Positions 44,279 through 51,472 of a stretch of 64,000 nt of DNA are shown in pieces (position 1 is the stretch's first letter; every line of letters begins with the position of its first letter). The translations under genes and the position numbers were made by a program. The stretch comes from Vulcanimicrobiota bacterium (lineage in GTDB: Bacteria; Vulcanimicrobiota; Xenobia; Xenobiales; JADMJV01): positions 1 to 64,000 of the forward strand of contig JAHBVR010000024.1 of the NCBI GenBank assembly GCA_019637395.1, given 5' to 3'. The notes below the pieces were generated by a model that did not search any database, was not told the DNA's origin, and saw only the letters and a program-made list of their open reading frames with translations.

Positions 44279-45394
44279 ATGAGCAAAGTTCGCATTCTGG
44301 CCGGCACTCGCAAGGGGGCCTTCATTCTGACGTCCGACGCGCGGCGCGAGCAATGGGACATTCAAGGACCACATTTTCCCGGTTGGGAGATTTATCACGT
44401 CAAGGCTTCGCCGGTAAATCCCGACCGTATCTATGCTTCGCAGACCAGCGGTTGGTTCGGGCAGGTGATTCAGCGTTCCGACGATGGCGGCGAGAGCTGG
44501 CGGGCGGTGGGCAATCAGTTCGTTTACGAGGGGGTGCCGGGCACGCACCAGTGGTATGACGGCACGCCCCATCCCTGGGAGTTCAAGCGGGTCTGGCACC
44601 TGGAGCCGGATTTGCATGATCCCGAAATGGTCTATGCGGGCGTTGAGGACGCGGCTTTGTTTCGTTCCTCCGACGGCGGCCAGAGCTGGCAGGAGCTGGC
44701 CGGTCTGCGCGGCCATGGCAGTGGGCCGCATTGGCAGCCGGGAGCGGGCGGTATGTGTTTGCATACGATTTTGCTCGACCCCAAGACAGCCGGGCGCATT
44801 TACGTGGCCATCTCGGCGGCGGGCGCCTTCCGCAGCGACGATCACGGGCAGAGCTGGAAACCCATCAACAAGGGCCTGGTCTCGGAGTTCATTCCCGAAC
44901 CTACGGCCGAGGTCGGCCATTGTGTACACCGCCTGGCCATGCATCCGTCCCGGCCCGAGGTGCTCTTTATGCAGAAGCATTGGGACGTCATGCGCAGCGA
45001 TGACAGCGGCGATTCTTGGCGGGAAATCAGCAATAATCTGCCGAGTGACTTCGGTTTTCCCATCGAAGTCAACGCGCACGACCCCGAGACGATTTACGTG
45101 ATTCCGCTCAAGAGCGATTCGGAGCGTTATCCGGTGGACGGCAAGCTGCGCGTCTATCGCAGTCGCAATGGAGGAGGAGAGTGGGAAGCCCTGACCGAGG
45201 GACTGCCGCAGAGCGATTGCTATGTAAACGTACTGCGCGACGCCACTTGCGTGGACAGGCTTAATCCTTGCGGTATCTACTTTGGCACCACCGGCGGCCA
45301 GATCTACTGCTCGCCCGATGGCGGCGAGCATTGGAAGACGGTAGTGCGCGACTTGCCCGCGGTGCTGTCGGTGGAAGTGCAGACGCTATCTTGA
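44279..45394 (+). CDS. BNR/Asp-box beta-propeller protein (sialidase/VPS10-like)
   Basis: 371 aa from the ATG at 44279 (AAAGG upstream). At least six Asp-box repeats are spaced through the protein: [40 protein letters not shown] and SPDGGEHW, as in six- or seven-bladed propellers. No signal peptide, so probably cytoplasmic, and the catalytic residues of true sialidases are not evident. Its stop overlaps the start of a MoaD/ThiS-like gene (TTGA), implying the two work together. Confidence 0.88.
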   Translation: MSKVRILAGTRKGAFILTSDARREQWDIQGPHFPGWEIYHVKASPVNPDRIYASQTSGWFGQVIQRSDDGGESWRAVGNQFVYEGVPGTHQWYDGTPHPWEFKRVWHLEPDLHDPEMVYAGVEDAALFRSSDGGQSWQELAGLRGHGSGPHWQPGAGGMCLHTILLDPKTAGRIYVAISAAGAFRSDDHGQSWKPINKGLVSEFIPEPTAEVGHCVHRLAMHPSRPEVLFMQKHWDVMRSDDSGDSWREISNNLPSDFGFPIEVNAHDPETIYVIPLKSDSERYPVDGKLRVYRSRNGGGEWEALTEGLPQSDCYVNVLRDATCVDRLNPCGIYFGTTGGQIYCSPDGGEHWKTVVRDLPAVLSVEVQTLS

Positions 45395-45687
45395 TCCGCC
45401 TGATGCTGCCGGGGCCGCTCCGCCTGCTGGCCAAGATCGACGGTGAGGTCGAATTGGAAGTGGCCGCTCCGGTTACGCAGCGGCGCCTGTTGGAGGAGCT
45501 GGAGCGACGTTACCCGGTCCTGCTGGGGACTGTGCGCGATGCTCAGACGGGCAAACGCCGCGATTTCATCCGTTTCTTCGCGGAAGGCCAGGACCTGTCG
45601 CATAAGCCCCCTGACGACCCGCTACCCGAGTCGGTGGCGGCGGGTCGCGAGCCCTATCTGGTGGTGGGGGCCATCGCCGGCGGCTAG
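45391..45687 (+). CDS. MoaD/ThiS-like ubiquitin-fold sulfur carrier
   Basis: 98 aa from a TTG start inside the previous stop (TTGA). The pattern [40 protein letters not shown] and the C-terminal VGAIAGG fits the beta-grasp fold of MoaD/ThiS, which is activated at the terminal Gly-Gly to carry sulfur as a thiocarboxylate. [16 protein letters not shown] is the family insert. No MoeB/ThiF, moaE or thi genes lie nearby, and the partner is the BNR propeller, so it may serve a pathway other than molybdopterin or thiamine synthesis. Confidence 0.82.
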   Translation: MIRLMLPGPLRLLAKIDGEVELEVAAPVTQRRLLEELERRYPVLLGTVRDAQTGKRRDFIRFFAEGQDLSHKPPDDPLPESVAAGREPYLVVGAIAGG

Positions 45688-45710
45688 CGCCTGAGTCACT
45701 TTGGGAAAAC

Positions 45711-45743
45711 TTCACGGTTGCTCCCGAGTCTCTGAGGTATAAA
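45711..45743 (+). promoter_or_regulatory. Promoter-like motif TTCACG-N21-TATAAA
   Basis: The same arrangement, TTCAC(A/G) then 21 nt then TA-rich hexamer, occurs at 49331-49363 before the matrixin-type protease and at 48812-48844 before the gene at 48851. The spacing is too long for a standard sigma-70 pair, so the TTCAC box may be an activator or alternative sigma site. Confidence 0.3.
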
Positions 45744-45801
45744 GTGAGCAGGTGCTCCGAACTTGGACGGTTCGACTGCTCCCCTGACCCGGAGGACCTA
45801 C

Positions 45802-45930
45802 ATGGCCAGTGCCGCTCTGGCACCAGGTTTCCGCCCTGCAGATTTTGCAGTCCCGCCCGCAATGCCACCCGGCGTTCGGGCCTGGCGCCGAAAGAAACTC
45901 AGGCCCCGGATGAATCCGAGGCCTGAGTGA
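45802..45930 (+). CDS. Possible 42-aa protein or peroxiredoxin remnant
   Basis: ATG preceded by GGAGGACCTAC, a good ribosome binding site, and by a promoter-like motif. The product starts MASAALAPGFRPADFAVPPA, which recalls the N-terminus of AhpC-type peroxiredoxins (PGxxAPDFxLP), then becomes basic (RAWRRKKLRPR). The last codons form a strong hairpin (45897-45928). It may be a decayed gene start, a small protein or a leader peptide. Evidence is slight. Confidence 0.35.
   Translation: MASAALAPGFRPADFAVPPAMPPGVRAWRRKKLRPRMNPRPE
45897..45928. terminator. Strong hairpin, possible terminator or attenuator
   Basis: ACTCAGGCC..CGGAT/ATCCG..GGCCTGAGT forms a 14-bp stem with one mismatch and a 2-4-nt loop. 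There is no T-tract on the plus strand. It lies inside the end of the 42-codon frame. Confidence 0.4.
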
Positions 45931-46169
45931 CGTTCCCAACTGGTAGTTACGAAATTTCCCGAGGTGTCTGGAAAGGTGCCCACGGTGTCAACCGGGTGGA
46001 GCACCAATCTGACTGGTCCATTTTTGTTCGTCTCCGTGGTCGGGACCGTTTTTGGTCCAAGCCCGTGGGGGCTTCCTCCGATTCTAATCGGCCAGGTCTA
46101 CCAAAAAGAGTGATCCGGATACTTTCCGCTGTGGTCAGGATCGGGGTTGGTATCTATGGTAGAAACATG

Positions 46170-47162
46170 CTACCGAAAAGCGAGCAGGACGGGGTAGGGG
46201 CCGGGCACGGCCAGCCACTCGAAGCGGGTGAAGCCGGCTTCGCGCCCCATTTCCTCCATCTGAGTAGCACTGAAGACGGTTCCGTCTTCAGTCCACATCA
46301 GCATGTTGAGGTCAAACAGGTTGGAGAAGACGTCAGCCGCGCGCGGGGTTGAAGCCACCATCTCGGCGATGACCAGCACTCCGCCGGGATTCAAGCCATC
46401 GTGAACGCGCTTGAGCAAAGTGCGCGAGGCGGCTTCGCCTTCGCTGTGCAGAATATGGCCCAGAAAGACCACATCGGATTTGCCCAGGTCGACGTCGCGG
46501 AAATTGCCGGCCCGATACTCATAGCGCTCAGAACAACCCATGCGCTCGGCGAAGACCCTGGCCACCGTCTCCAGCACCAACTTGCGATCGACGGCCACCA
46601 CCTTGAGTTCGGGCTGGGCCTGAGCCAGGGCCAGACTCCACACGCCCGAGCCGCAACCGATGTCGACGGCCGTCCGGGCGGGCGGCAGCGCGCGGGCCAC
46701 CGCCTGGGCGGCCGGCCAGTTGAGATTGAAGAGTGAATCCACGAAGGCGGCAAAGAAGGCGCCATCATCTTGATCGCCTTCCACCACCGTGCCGGGCGGC
46801 TTGCCCTGGCGCACGGCCTCGGGCATTTGGGCCCAGGCGCCGATCAGCCTGGTCTGGTGGGCGATGACCCCACCCAGGTAGGCCGGGCTGCCGGGTAGCA
46901 GGAACATGCGAGTATCGGGGGCCAGGCGGAAATGGTCGCCCGCCTGCTCCAACAATCCCAGTCCGGCCAGGGTATAGACCAGCGGTTGCATCCCACGTTC
47001 TTGACAGCCGCAGGCGGCTGCCAGTTTGGCGATGGTATTGTGGCCCTCGGCGACGGCCGCGAAGATTCCCAATTCGATGGCGGAATAGACGGCCACGCCG
47101 GGCACAAAGCCAAATGCGAACTGCATGATACGTTGGGGATTGGGTGCGACTTGGGTTTCCAT
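46170..47162 (-). CDS. SAM-dependent O-methyltransferase (hydroxyindole/acetylserotonin type)
   Basis: 330 aa from the ATG at 47162, with AAGGAG upstream. The N-terminal winged-helix dimerisation region (AIELGIFAAVAEGHNTIAKLAAACGCQERGM) is typical of plant-type small-molecule O-methyltransferases. It is followed by the Rossmann core: TAVDIGCGSGVWSLALAQAQPEL (SAM motif I), VVAVDRKLV, DVVFLGHILHS (catalytic His) and GLNPGGVLVIAEM. It lies 11 nt downstream of the TylF-like gene, so the two probably modify the same metabolite. Confidence 0.88.
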   Translation of the reverse strand: METQVAPNPQRIMQFAFGFVPGVAVYSAIELGIFAAVAEGHNTIAKLAAACGCQERGMQPLVYTLAGLGLLEQAGDHFRLAPDTRMFLLPGSPAYLGGVIAHQTRLIGAWAQMPEAVRQGKPPGTVVEGDQDDGAFFAAFVDSLFNLNWPAAQAVARALPPARTAVDIGCGSGVWSLALAQAQPELKVVAVDRKLVLETVARVFAERMGCSERYEYRAGNFRDVDLGKSDVVFLGHILHSEGEAASRTLLKRVHDGLNPGGVLVIAEMVASTPRAADVFSNLFDLNMLMWTEDGTVFSATQMEEMGREAGFTRFEWLAVPGPYPVLLAFR

Positions 47163-47173
47163 GAGCGTTCTCC

Positions 47174-48058
47174 TTATATGTGTGGCGGAAGTTTCCGCCA
47201 AAAGTGGATCTGATGATCGACCTGTACCAGCGGGTCGGTGATGCTACGGGCAGCGCGGAAATCGTTGACGGCCGCGTAGGCACCGATCACCGGGTTGTAA
47301 TCGTCGATGATGATGAAGCCGCCCCAGGAAACCTTGTCGTAGAGGTGCTCGAGAGCGGTGTAGGTGGACTCGTACCAATCGCCGTCGAGGCGCAGTAGGG
47401 CCAGCTGGCCTTGCCAGGAGGGCAGCGTATCGGCGAACCAGCCGGGTAGGAAACACACCCCTTCGTCCAACAGGCCGTAGCGGGCGAAGTTCTGGCGGAC
47501 TTCCTCGAGCGAGACCGAGAAAGAGCCGGTTTCCTTCAAGTAGGCGTGCAACACAGCGTCCACCAGTTGGTCCGGTTGAGGTAACCCTTGGAAGGAATCG
47601 GCTACCCAGGTGCGCCGCCGGCTGCCCACGCCCAATGCGTTCTGGATGGCGCGCAGCAGGATACAGGCCCCCCCGCGCCAGGTTCCGCACTCCATAAAAT
47701 CCCCCGGAACGCGTAGCCAGATGGCCTGGCGGGCGCAATTGCGCAGACTGGTCAGAGCTTCCTGACCCAGTAAAGTATGCCCGACCGGAGAATTGATGCG
47801 CAGTAGACGGGCCACATCCTCGGCCTGAAAATCCAGCAGCAGGCCGCGCAGAGTGGTCAGGGCCGGCTCAGACAAAGCCAGTTGATTTTTCTTGAGGGCG
47901 CGCACTTCGGGGGCAAAAATCGATCGGACTCGCCGTGTCAACGCGCGGGCGCGGAGCAGTTCCTGCTTGGAAAAGGGAAGGTCAGGCGGGTTGCAAAGCC
48001 CGCCGCCAATGGCGGTCTGGACCAGATCCAGATAGGCTTGTTCCAAGTCGAAGGCCAT
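47174..48058 (-). CDS. TylF/MycF-type macrocin O-methyltransferase family
   Basis: 294 aa from the ATG at 48058. Core features: GDFMECGTWRGGACILLRAI (SAM binding), TWVADSFQGLPQPD, LLRLDGDWYESTYTALEHLY (metal and sugar site) and GGFIIIDDYN. TylF-family enzymes methylate sugar hydroxyls of macrolides and cell-surface glycans, needing Mg. The first 70 residues are helical and family-variable. The frame stays open further upstream but enters the divergent promoter of the GST gene. It pairs with a second methyltransferase; no glycosyltransferase or polyketide genes are near. Confidence 0.88.
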   Translation of the reverse strand: MAFDLEQAYLDLVQTAIGGGLCNPPDLPFSKQELLRARALTRRVRSIFAPEVRALKKNQLALSEPALTTLRGLLLDFQAEDVARLLRINSPVGHTLLGQEALTSLRNCARQAIWLRVPGDFMECGTWRGGACILLRAIQNALGVGSRRRTWVADSFQGLPQPDQLVDAVLHAYLKETGSFSVSLEEVRQNFARYGLLDEGVCFLPGWFADTLPSWQGQLALLRLDGDWYESTYTALEHLYDKVSWGGFIIIDDYNPVIGAYAAVNDFRAARSITDPLVQVDHQIHFWRKLPPHI

Positions 48059-48187
48059 GGCCCAGGGCGTTCGCTCCGCGGCCAGGGAACCTCTTCTCTC
48101 ATAAATGCGATTTATGACTTCCCTGGGAATTGTATTGGACGCGTGGTCTCGCCACCGCTTACGATGCCAGGACAGGAGGATCGAACC

Positions 48188-48808
48188 ATGCTCAAACTTT
48201 ACAATGCCGACATTTGCCCCTTTGCCCATCGTGCCCGTCTGGTGCTGAGCGCCAAGGGAATCGAACACGAGCGGATCGCCATCGATCTGAAAGAAATGCC
48301 TCAGTGGTATAAGGAACTATCCCCCAATCAGAGCGTTCCCTTTATTCAGCACGACGAAAAAGGCGTGCCCGAGTCGTGGATCATTATGCAGTATCTGGAT
48401 GAAGCCTTCGGGGGCTTGAAACTGACTCCCGAAGATCCTTTCCAGCGCGCCAAGATGCGCCTGGCTTTCGAGACCATCGGGTCGAAACTGGTCAGCCTGA
48501 CCTCGCCGGCCTTCAAGCATCCCGACTACCAGTTGCCCCCGGATGAGGAACTCTGGGGCCCGCTGGAGGCCTCCTTAGATGCTGAAGGTCCTTTCTGGCT
48601 GGGAGCCCAACTGACGCTGGCCGACCTGGCCGCCTACCCGTGGTTCGAACGCTGGGCCATCCTGGAACAGCGCACCGGTCGCAAGCTGAACCTGCCGCCT
48701 AAGCTGAAGCGCTGGCTGCAGGCCGTCTCCACCCAACCGGCCGTGCTCAAAGAGGCCCACCCCGACGAATTCTACCTGGAATATTTCCAGCAACCCAGCT
48801 TGAGGTAA
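48188..48808 (+). CDS. Glutathione S-transferase family protein
   Basis: 206 aa from the ATG at 48188, with AGGAGG 6 nt upstream. The N-terminal thioredoxin-like domain starts MLKLYNADICPFAHRARLVLSAKG with CPFA in the active-site position, as in omega/DHAR-like GSTs that use Cys, and QSVPFIQHDEKGVPESWIIMQYLDE binds glutathione. The C-terminal helical domain has AQLTLADLAAYPWFERWAIL. It is divergent from the methyltransferase pair. Probably a glutathionyl or dehalogenase-like detoxification enzyme. Confidence 0.93.
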   Translation: MLKLYNADICPFAHRARLVLSAKGIEHERIAIDLKEMPQWYKELSPNQSVPFIQHDEKGVPESWIIMQYLDEAFGGLKLTPEDPFQRAKMRLAFETIGSKLVSLTSPAFKHPDYQLPPDEELWGPLEASLDAEGPFWLGAQLTLADLAAYPWFERWAILEQRTGRKLNLPPKLKRWLQAVSTQPAVLKEAHPDEFYLEYFQQPSLR

Positions 48809-48811
48809 AAT

Positions 48812-48844
48812 TTCACGGTGCCAGTCGGCCCGGATCCGTAAACT
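48812..48844 (+). promoter_or_regulatory. Promoter-like motif TTCACG-N21-TAAACT
   Basis: Lies directly before the gene starting at 48851. Same layout as 45711-45743 and 49331-49363. Confidence 0.25.
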
Positions 48845-48850
48845 CAGAAA

Positions 48851-49321
48851 ATGCTACAGCGTTTGATGTATTTCTACGGGTTCCGGGCCGAACTCTTGGA
48901 ACACGGCCCTCTTCACCAACTCTTTCCTCGTGGGCAACACGGCGACTTGCGCTGGGCGGCTCAGGCCTGCGCAGCGCGGGCCCGTGAGCATCAGTCCGAC
49001 CACTTTGGCCTCTACTGGTTACCCGAGCTGGAGACGTTCTTGCTGGTCTTCAGCCTGGACGGCGACTGGGTGCGCCTTTTCGAAGATCGTCCTAATCTGA
49101 CGGATGTGGCTCGCTGCCTGCGCCAGACGCTGACCGGCGTCACGCTGGCCAGTCGCACGCCCTATATTCCCAGTGGTTCTTTGGATGCCGGTTGGGATGA
49201 GCTGGAAAAGGCGGTCCGCCTGTGGTGGTGGGGCCGGCTAAAACACAACCTCAACCGGCCCGTGGAGGACCCCGACGACTGGCCCCAGCGCTGGGCTGAC
49301 CTGCTGCACACCCTCGATTGA
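48851..49321 (+). CDS. Hypothetical protein, 156 aa
   Basis: Starts MLQRLMYFYGFRAELLEHGPLHQLF. It contains HFGLYWLPELETFLLVFSLDGDWVRLFEDRP, an alternating strand pattern rich in aromatics, and ends with a Trp-rich helix (VRLWWWGRLKHNLNRP, DDWPQRWADLLHTLD). No signal peptide or membrane helix. No family recognised. It lies between GST and the matrixin-type protease with its own promoter-like motif. Confidence 0.65.
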   Translation: MLQRLMYFYGFRAELLEHGPLHQLFPRGQHGDLRWAAQACAARAREHQSDHFGLYWLPELETFLLVFSLDGDWVRLFEDRPNLTDVARCLRQTLTGVTLASRTPYIPSGSLDAGWDELEKAVRLWWWGRLKHNLNRPVEDPDDWPQRWADLLHTLD

Positions 49322-49330
49322 GTAACCCAC

Positions 49331-49363
49331 TTCACAGAAACATTCGGCCTCCGCCTGTATAAC
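49331..49363 (+). promoter_or_regulatory. Promoter-like motif TTCACA-N21-TATAAC
   Basis: Precedes the matrixin-type protease gene (ATG 49370). The TATAAC is so close to the ATG that the transcript would be leaderless or nearly so, if this is a true -10 box. Confidence 0.25.
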
Positions 49364-49369
49364 AGGCGA

Positions 49370-50209
49370 ATGAAATGGTTTGCTTCGTTCGCCTTAGGCT
49401 TGACTCTGGTGCTACCCGCCGGCGCTCAGACGGGAGGAGGCGCCGTGAACTTTCTAGACCTGATGCAAACCACGATGCAGCGGGCCGGTGTTCCAACCTC
49501 GGGCTGGATGGACACCCTGCGGAATATACCGGAACTTCAGCAACTGACCTTCCCGGCCGGTTACTCGATTCCTGACCTGCCTCTCATTCCTGGTCAGTTG
49601 AATCTGCCTACCGGTGTGAATTCTTACCACCCCTCGCCTTTGCCGGGCGCGCTGCCCGTCGAAATCAAGACCAGCGATTTGCCCGGTCAGCCCGTGGAGA
49701 ACTACGGTTGCATGAGTTCAGGTGGCTATCCCTGCCGTTTCCCCAGTGACATGCTGCCTCTGCGGGTCTATTCACCACTGCCGGAACGGCGCGCCATCGT
49801 GGAAAAATCCCTGGCGGTGTGGAACGCCACCGGCCAGAAGGCGCTCAAGACCAAGCTCTTCCGCCAGGTGAGCGAGCCTGACCAGGCCCAAATCAAGATC
49901 GATTGGATGGGCGTCAATGTTCCCGAAGGCGCCGGCGGGGTAACTACCTTCCGGGTCTACAGCAACCGGGTTCAGGTCGGGGAGATCGGAATTCTCGACA
50001 AACCCCAGTTTAGCGAAGCGGATCTGGGGGCCTTCCTCAGTCATGAATTGGGGCATGCGCTGGGACTCGACCATTCCAACCAGCCTGCCGACTTGATGTA
50101 TACTGCTCACACGGTCAACAGCAGTCATGGCGACATTTTGACGCAGCGTGATGCCTGGATGCTGGGCTGGCTCTACTCCCAGAAGTCGGCCATTCCATTA
50201 GTTCTGTAA
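49370..50209 (+). CDS. Matrixin-like (M10A) zinc metalloprotease, exported
   Basis: 279 aa with a signal peptide (FASFALGLTLVLPAGAQT). A Pro-rich propeptide-like region (about 25-120) contains two Cys in ENYGCMSSGGYPCRFPSD, near where a cysteine switch could sit. The catalytic domain has PLRVYSPLPERRAIVEKSLAVWNATG and the zinc motif SHELGHALGLDHSNQPADLMYTAH (HExxHxxGxxH plus Met-turn). It is predicted to be secreted. It converges and overlaps with the membrane protein gene at 50198 by 12 nt. Confidence 0.92.
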   Translation: MKWFASFALGLTLVLPAGAQTGGGAVNFLDLMQTTMQRAGVPTSGWMDTLRNIPELQQLTFPAGYSIPDLPLIPGQLNLPTGVNSYHPSPLPGALPVEIKTSDLPGQPVENYGCMSSGGYPCRFPSDMLPLRVYSPLPERRAIVEKSLAVWNATGQKALKTKLFRQVSEPDQAQIKIDWMGVNVPEGAGGVTTFRVYSNRVQVGEIGILDKPQFSEADLGAFLSHELGHALGLDHSNQPADLMYTAHTVNSSHGDILTQRDAWMLGWLYSQKSAIPLVL

Positions 50210-50722
50210 CACCTGGCGGCGCAGCAGGCGGAGCACTCCGTTGACCAGCATCATCACCGCGAGCAGGCTCAGCCAGGCCAGCATTCCTTGAGCCAGGTGC
50301 TCGGGTCGGGAGCCGGGGTCTATGCCGTAGCCGTAGCCGTAGCCGATCAATAGTCCCGAGATTACGGAACTTTTTACCATTTTTCTCAGGGTCAGGCTAT
50401 TTCCGGCGGAGAAAACCACGGTGAAATAGTAGGCGATCCAGAAGAAAAGGCAGATACTGTCAGAGCCGATGGCCGGCATGGAATAAATCAGGGCCACCAT
50501 GGAGAGGAAGGCCAGCCAACCCGCCGGCCGGGTGAAGCCCAGCAGCACGGTAAACCCGAGGCCGAGTCCGGCGGCAATGGTCGTGGTTTCCCGCCAGTAA
50601 GCCACATGAGCGGGGGGAGTGTAGCCCTGGCAAATGAAAAACCAGAAGACCGACAGCGCCAACCAGAGCCCGAGCAGCCAGACATCGGGAAGATCTGGAT
50701 CCTTCTGCGCGGGCAGGGCCAT
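50198..50722 (-). CDS. Hypothetical membrane protein, paralogue of 54261-54800
   Basis: 174 aa with five or six hydrophobic helices. Conserved with the protein at 54261: YWRE after the first helix, FTVLLGFTRPAGWLAFLSM (FTVL-G-RPAGW), SYFTLFFS-like IAYYFTVVFSAGNSLTLRKMVK, and an LVNG motif before the basic tail. A Gly-Tyr run (IGYGYGYGIDPG) is encoded by a short repeat. No known family. Only these two copies are visible, 4 kb apart and on opposite strands. Confidence 0.7.
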   Translation of the reverse strand: MALPAQKDPDLPDVWLLGLWLALSVFWFFICQGYTPPAHVAYWRETTTIAAGLGLGFTVLLGFTRPAGWLAFLSMVALIYSMPAIGSDSICLFFWIAYYFTVVFSAGNSLTLRKMVKSSVISGLLIGYGYGYGIDPGSRPEHLAQGMLAWLSLLAVMMLVNGVLRLLRRQVLQN

Positions 50723-50848
50723 GAATAGGAGTTTCTATCTTGGCCCGGGACGGACCTGGGGAGGCCCGACGGGAAAATGTAACAAGTTGTTTCCTTTTGG
50801 AAGGCAGGTTTTTGGAATCGTTTCGTCGTGGACGCCTAGCCTCTAACT

Positions 50849-51469
50849 ATGAAGATTTCCGAAAAGCCCCCCAAGTTCTCTGCCACTCGCGTCGACCTGG
50901 CCGCCCCCGGCCGCGACATTTCCTCCACGGTGCCGGATGACCGCTATCAGCCGCTATCCGGCACCTCTATGGCCACGCCCTGTGTCTCCGGTATGGGGAT
51001 GATGATGTACGCACTGGGCTCAGGCGCCAGTCCCGACCAGATCGAGGGTGCCCTGCGCCATGCTGACGCCATGGCCATCCTCAGCGGTAAGTCGGAGTTT
51101 CGTAGCGAGGAAGAATATGTCAGGCTGGACGCTCGGGATATCCTTAAGCAAGCGGCTACGGAGGGGATCAGCGTGCTCGAACAGTTGGAAAGACGCTACC
51201 CGGTGCAGGACGAGATGCCCATGGCATTCAGCAGCGACGCCAAGCGTGATGAGTATTTCCAGGGGCGCGTAGACGATCGCGCCAAGCGGGTGGAAGCTCT
51301 CAAGGCTCTCGAAGGCGAACCCGGCTACAGCGGTCCAAAAACCGATTGGTCCGGCGAGAAGGCCGTACAGATCAGCCAGCTCGAGCCCGCCGAGAAAGCG
51401 GCCTTCTACGCGAAACTCGACTCTCTGAATCAGGCCTACTACGGCAGAGTCATCGCCATGCTTACCTGA
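50849..51469 (+). pseudogene. C-terminal fragment of a subtilisin-like protease
   Basis: 206 aa. Residues 8-55 match the end of an S8 peptidase domain: VDLAAPGRDISSTVPDDRY then LSGTSMATPCVSGMGMMMYAL with the catalytic Ser. The catalytic Asp and His domains are missing, and the DNA upstream belongs to another gene's antisense, not to a frameshifted remainder. The remaining 140 residues (SPDQIEGALRHADAM, LLQQ-free acidic helices, VISQLEPAEKAAFYAKLDSLN) are a C-terminal extension. There is no ribosome binding site. It is most simply a gene remnant; a repurposed non-catalytic protein is possible. Confidence 0.65.
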
Positions 51470-51472
51470 TTC

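Larger units (their letters stand above)
45688..46169. other. 482-nt intergenic region
   Basis: Holds a promoter-like TTCACG-N21-TATAAA (45711-45743), a 42-codon frame with a GGAGG site (45802-45930) and a strong hairpin (45897-45928). From 45931 to 46169 I see no gene; GGGACCGTTTTTGGTCC near 46041 is a weak hairpin. Confidence 0.5.

Noticed and set aside
44156-45331. 391-codon minus-strand frame antisense to the BNR protein
   Set aside because: Shadow frame; the Asp-box repeats and the coupled MoaD gene support the plus strand.
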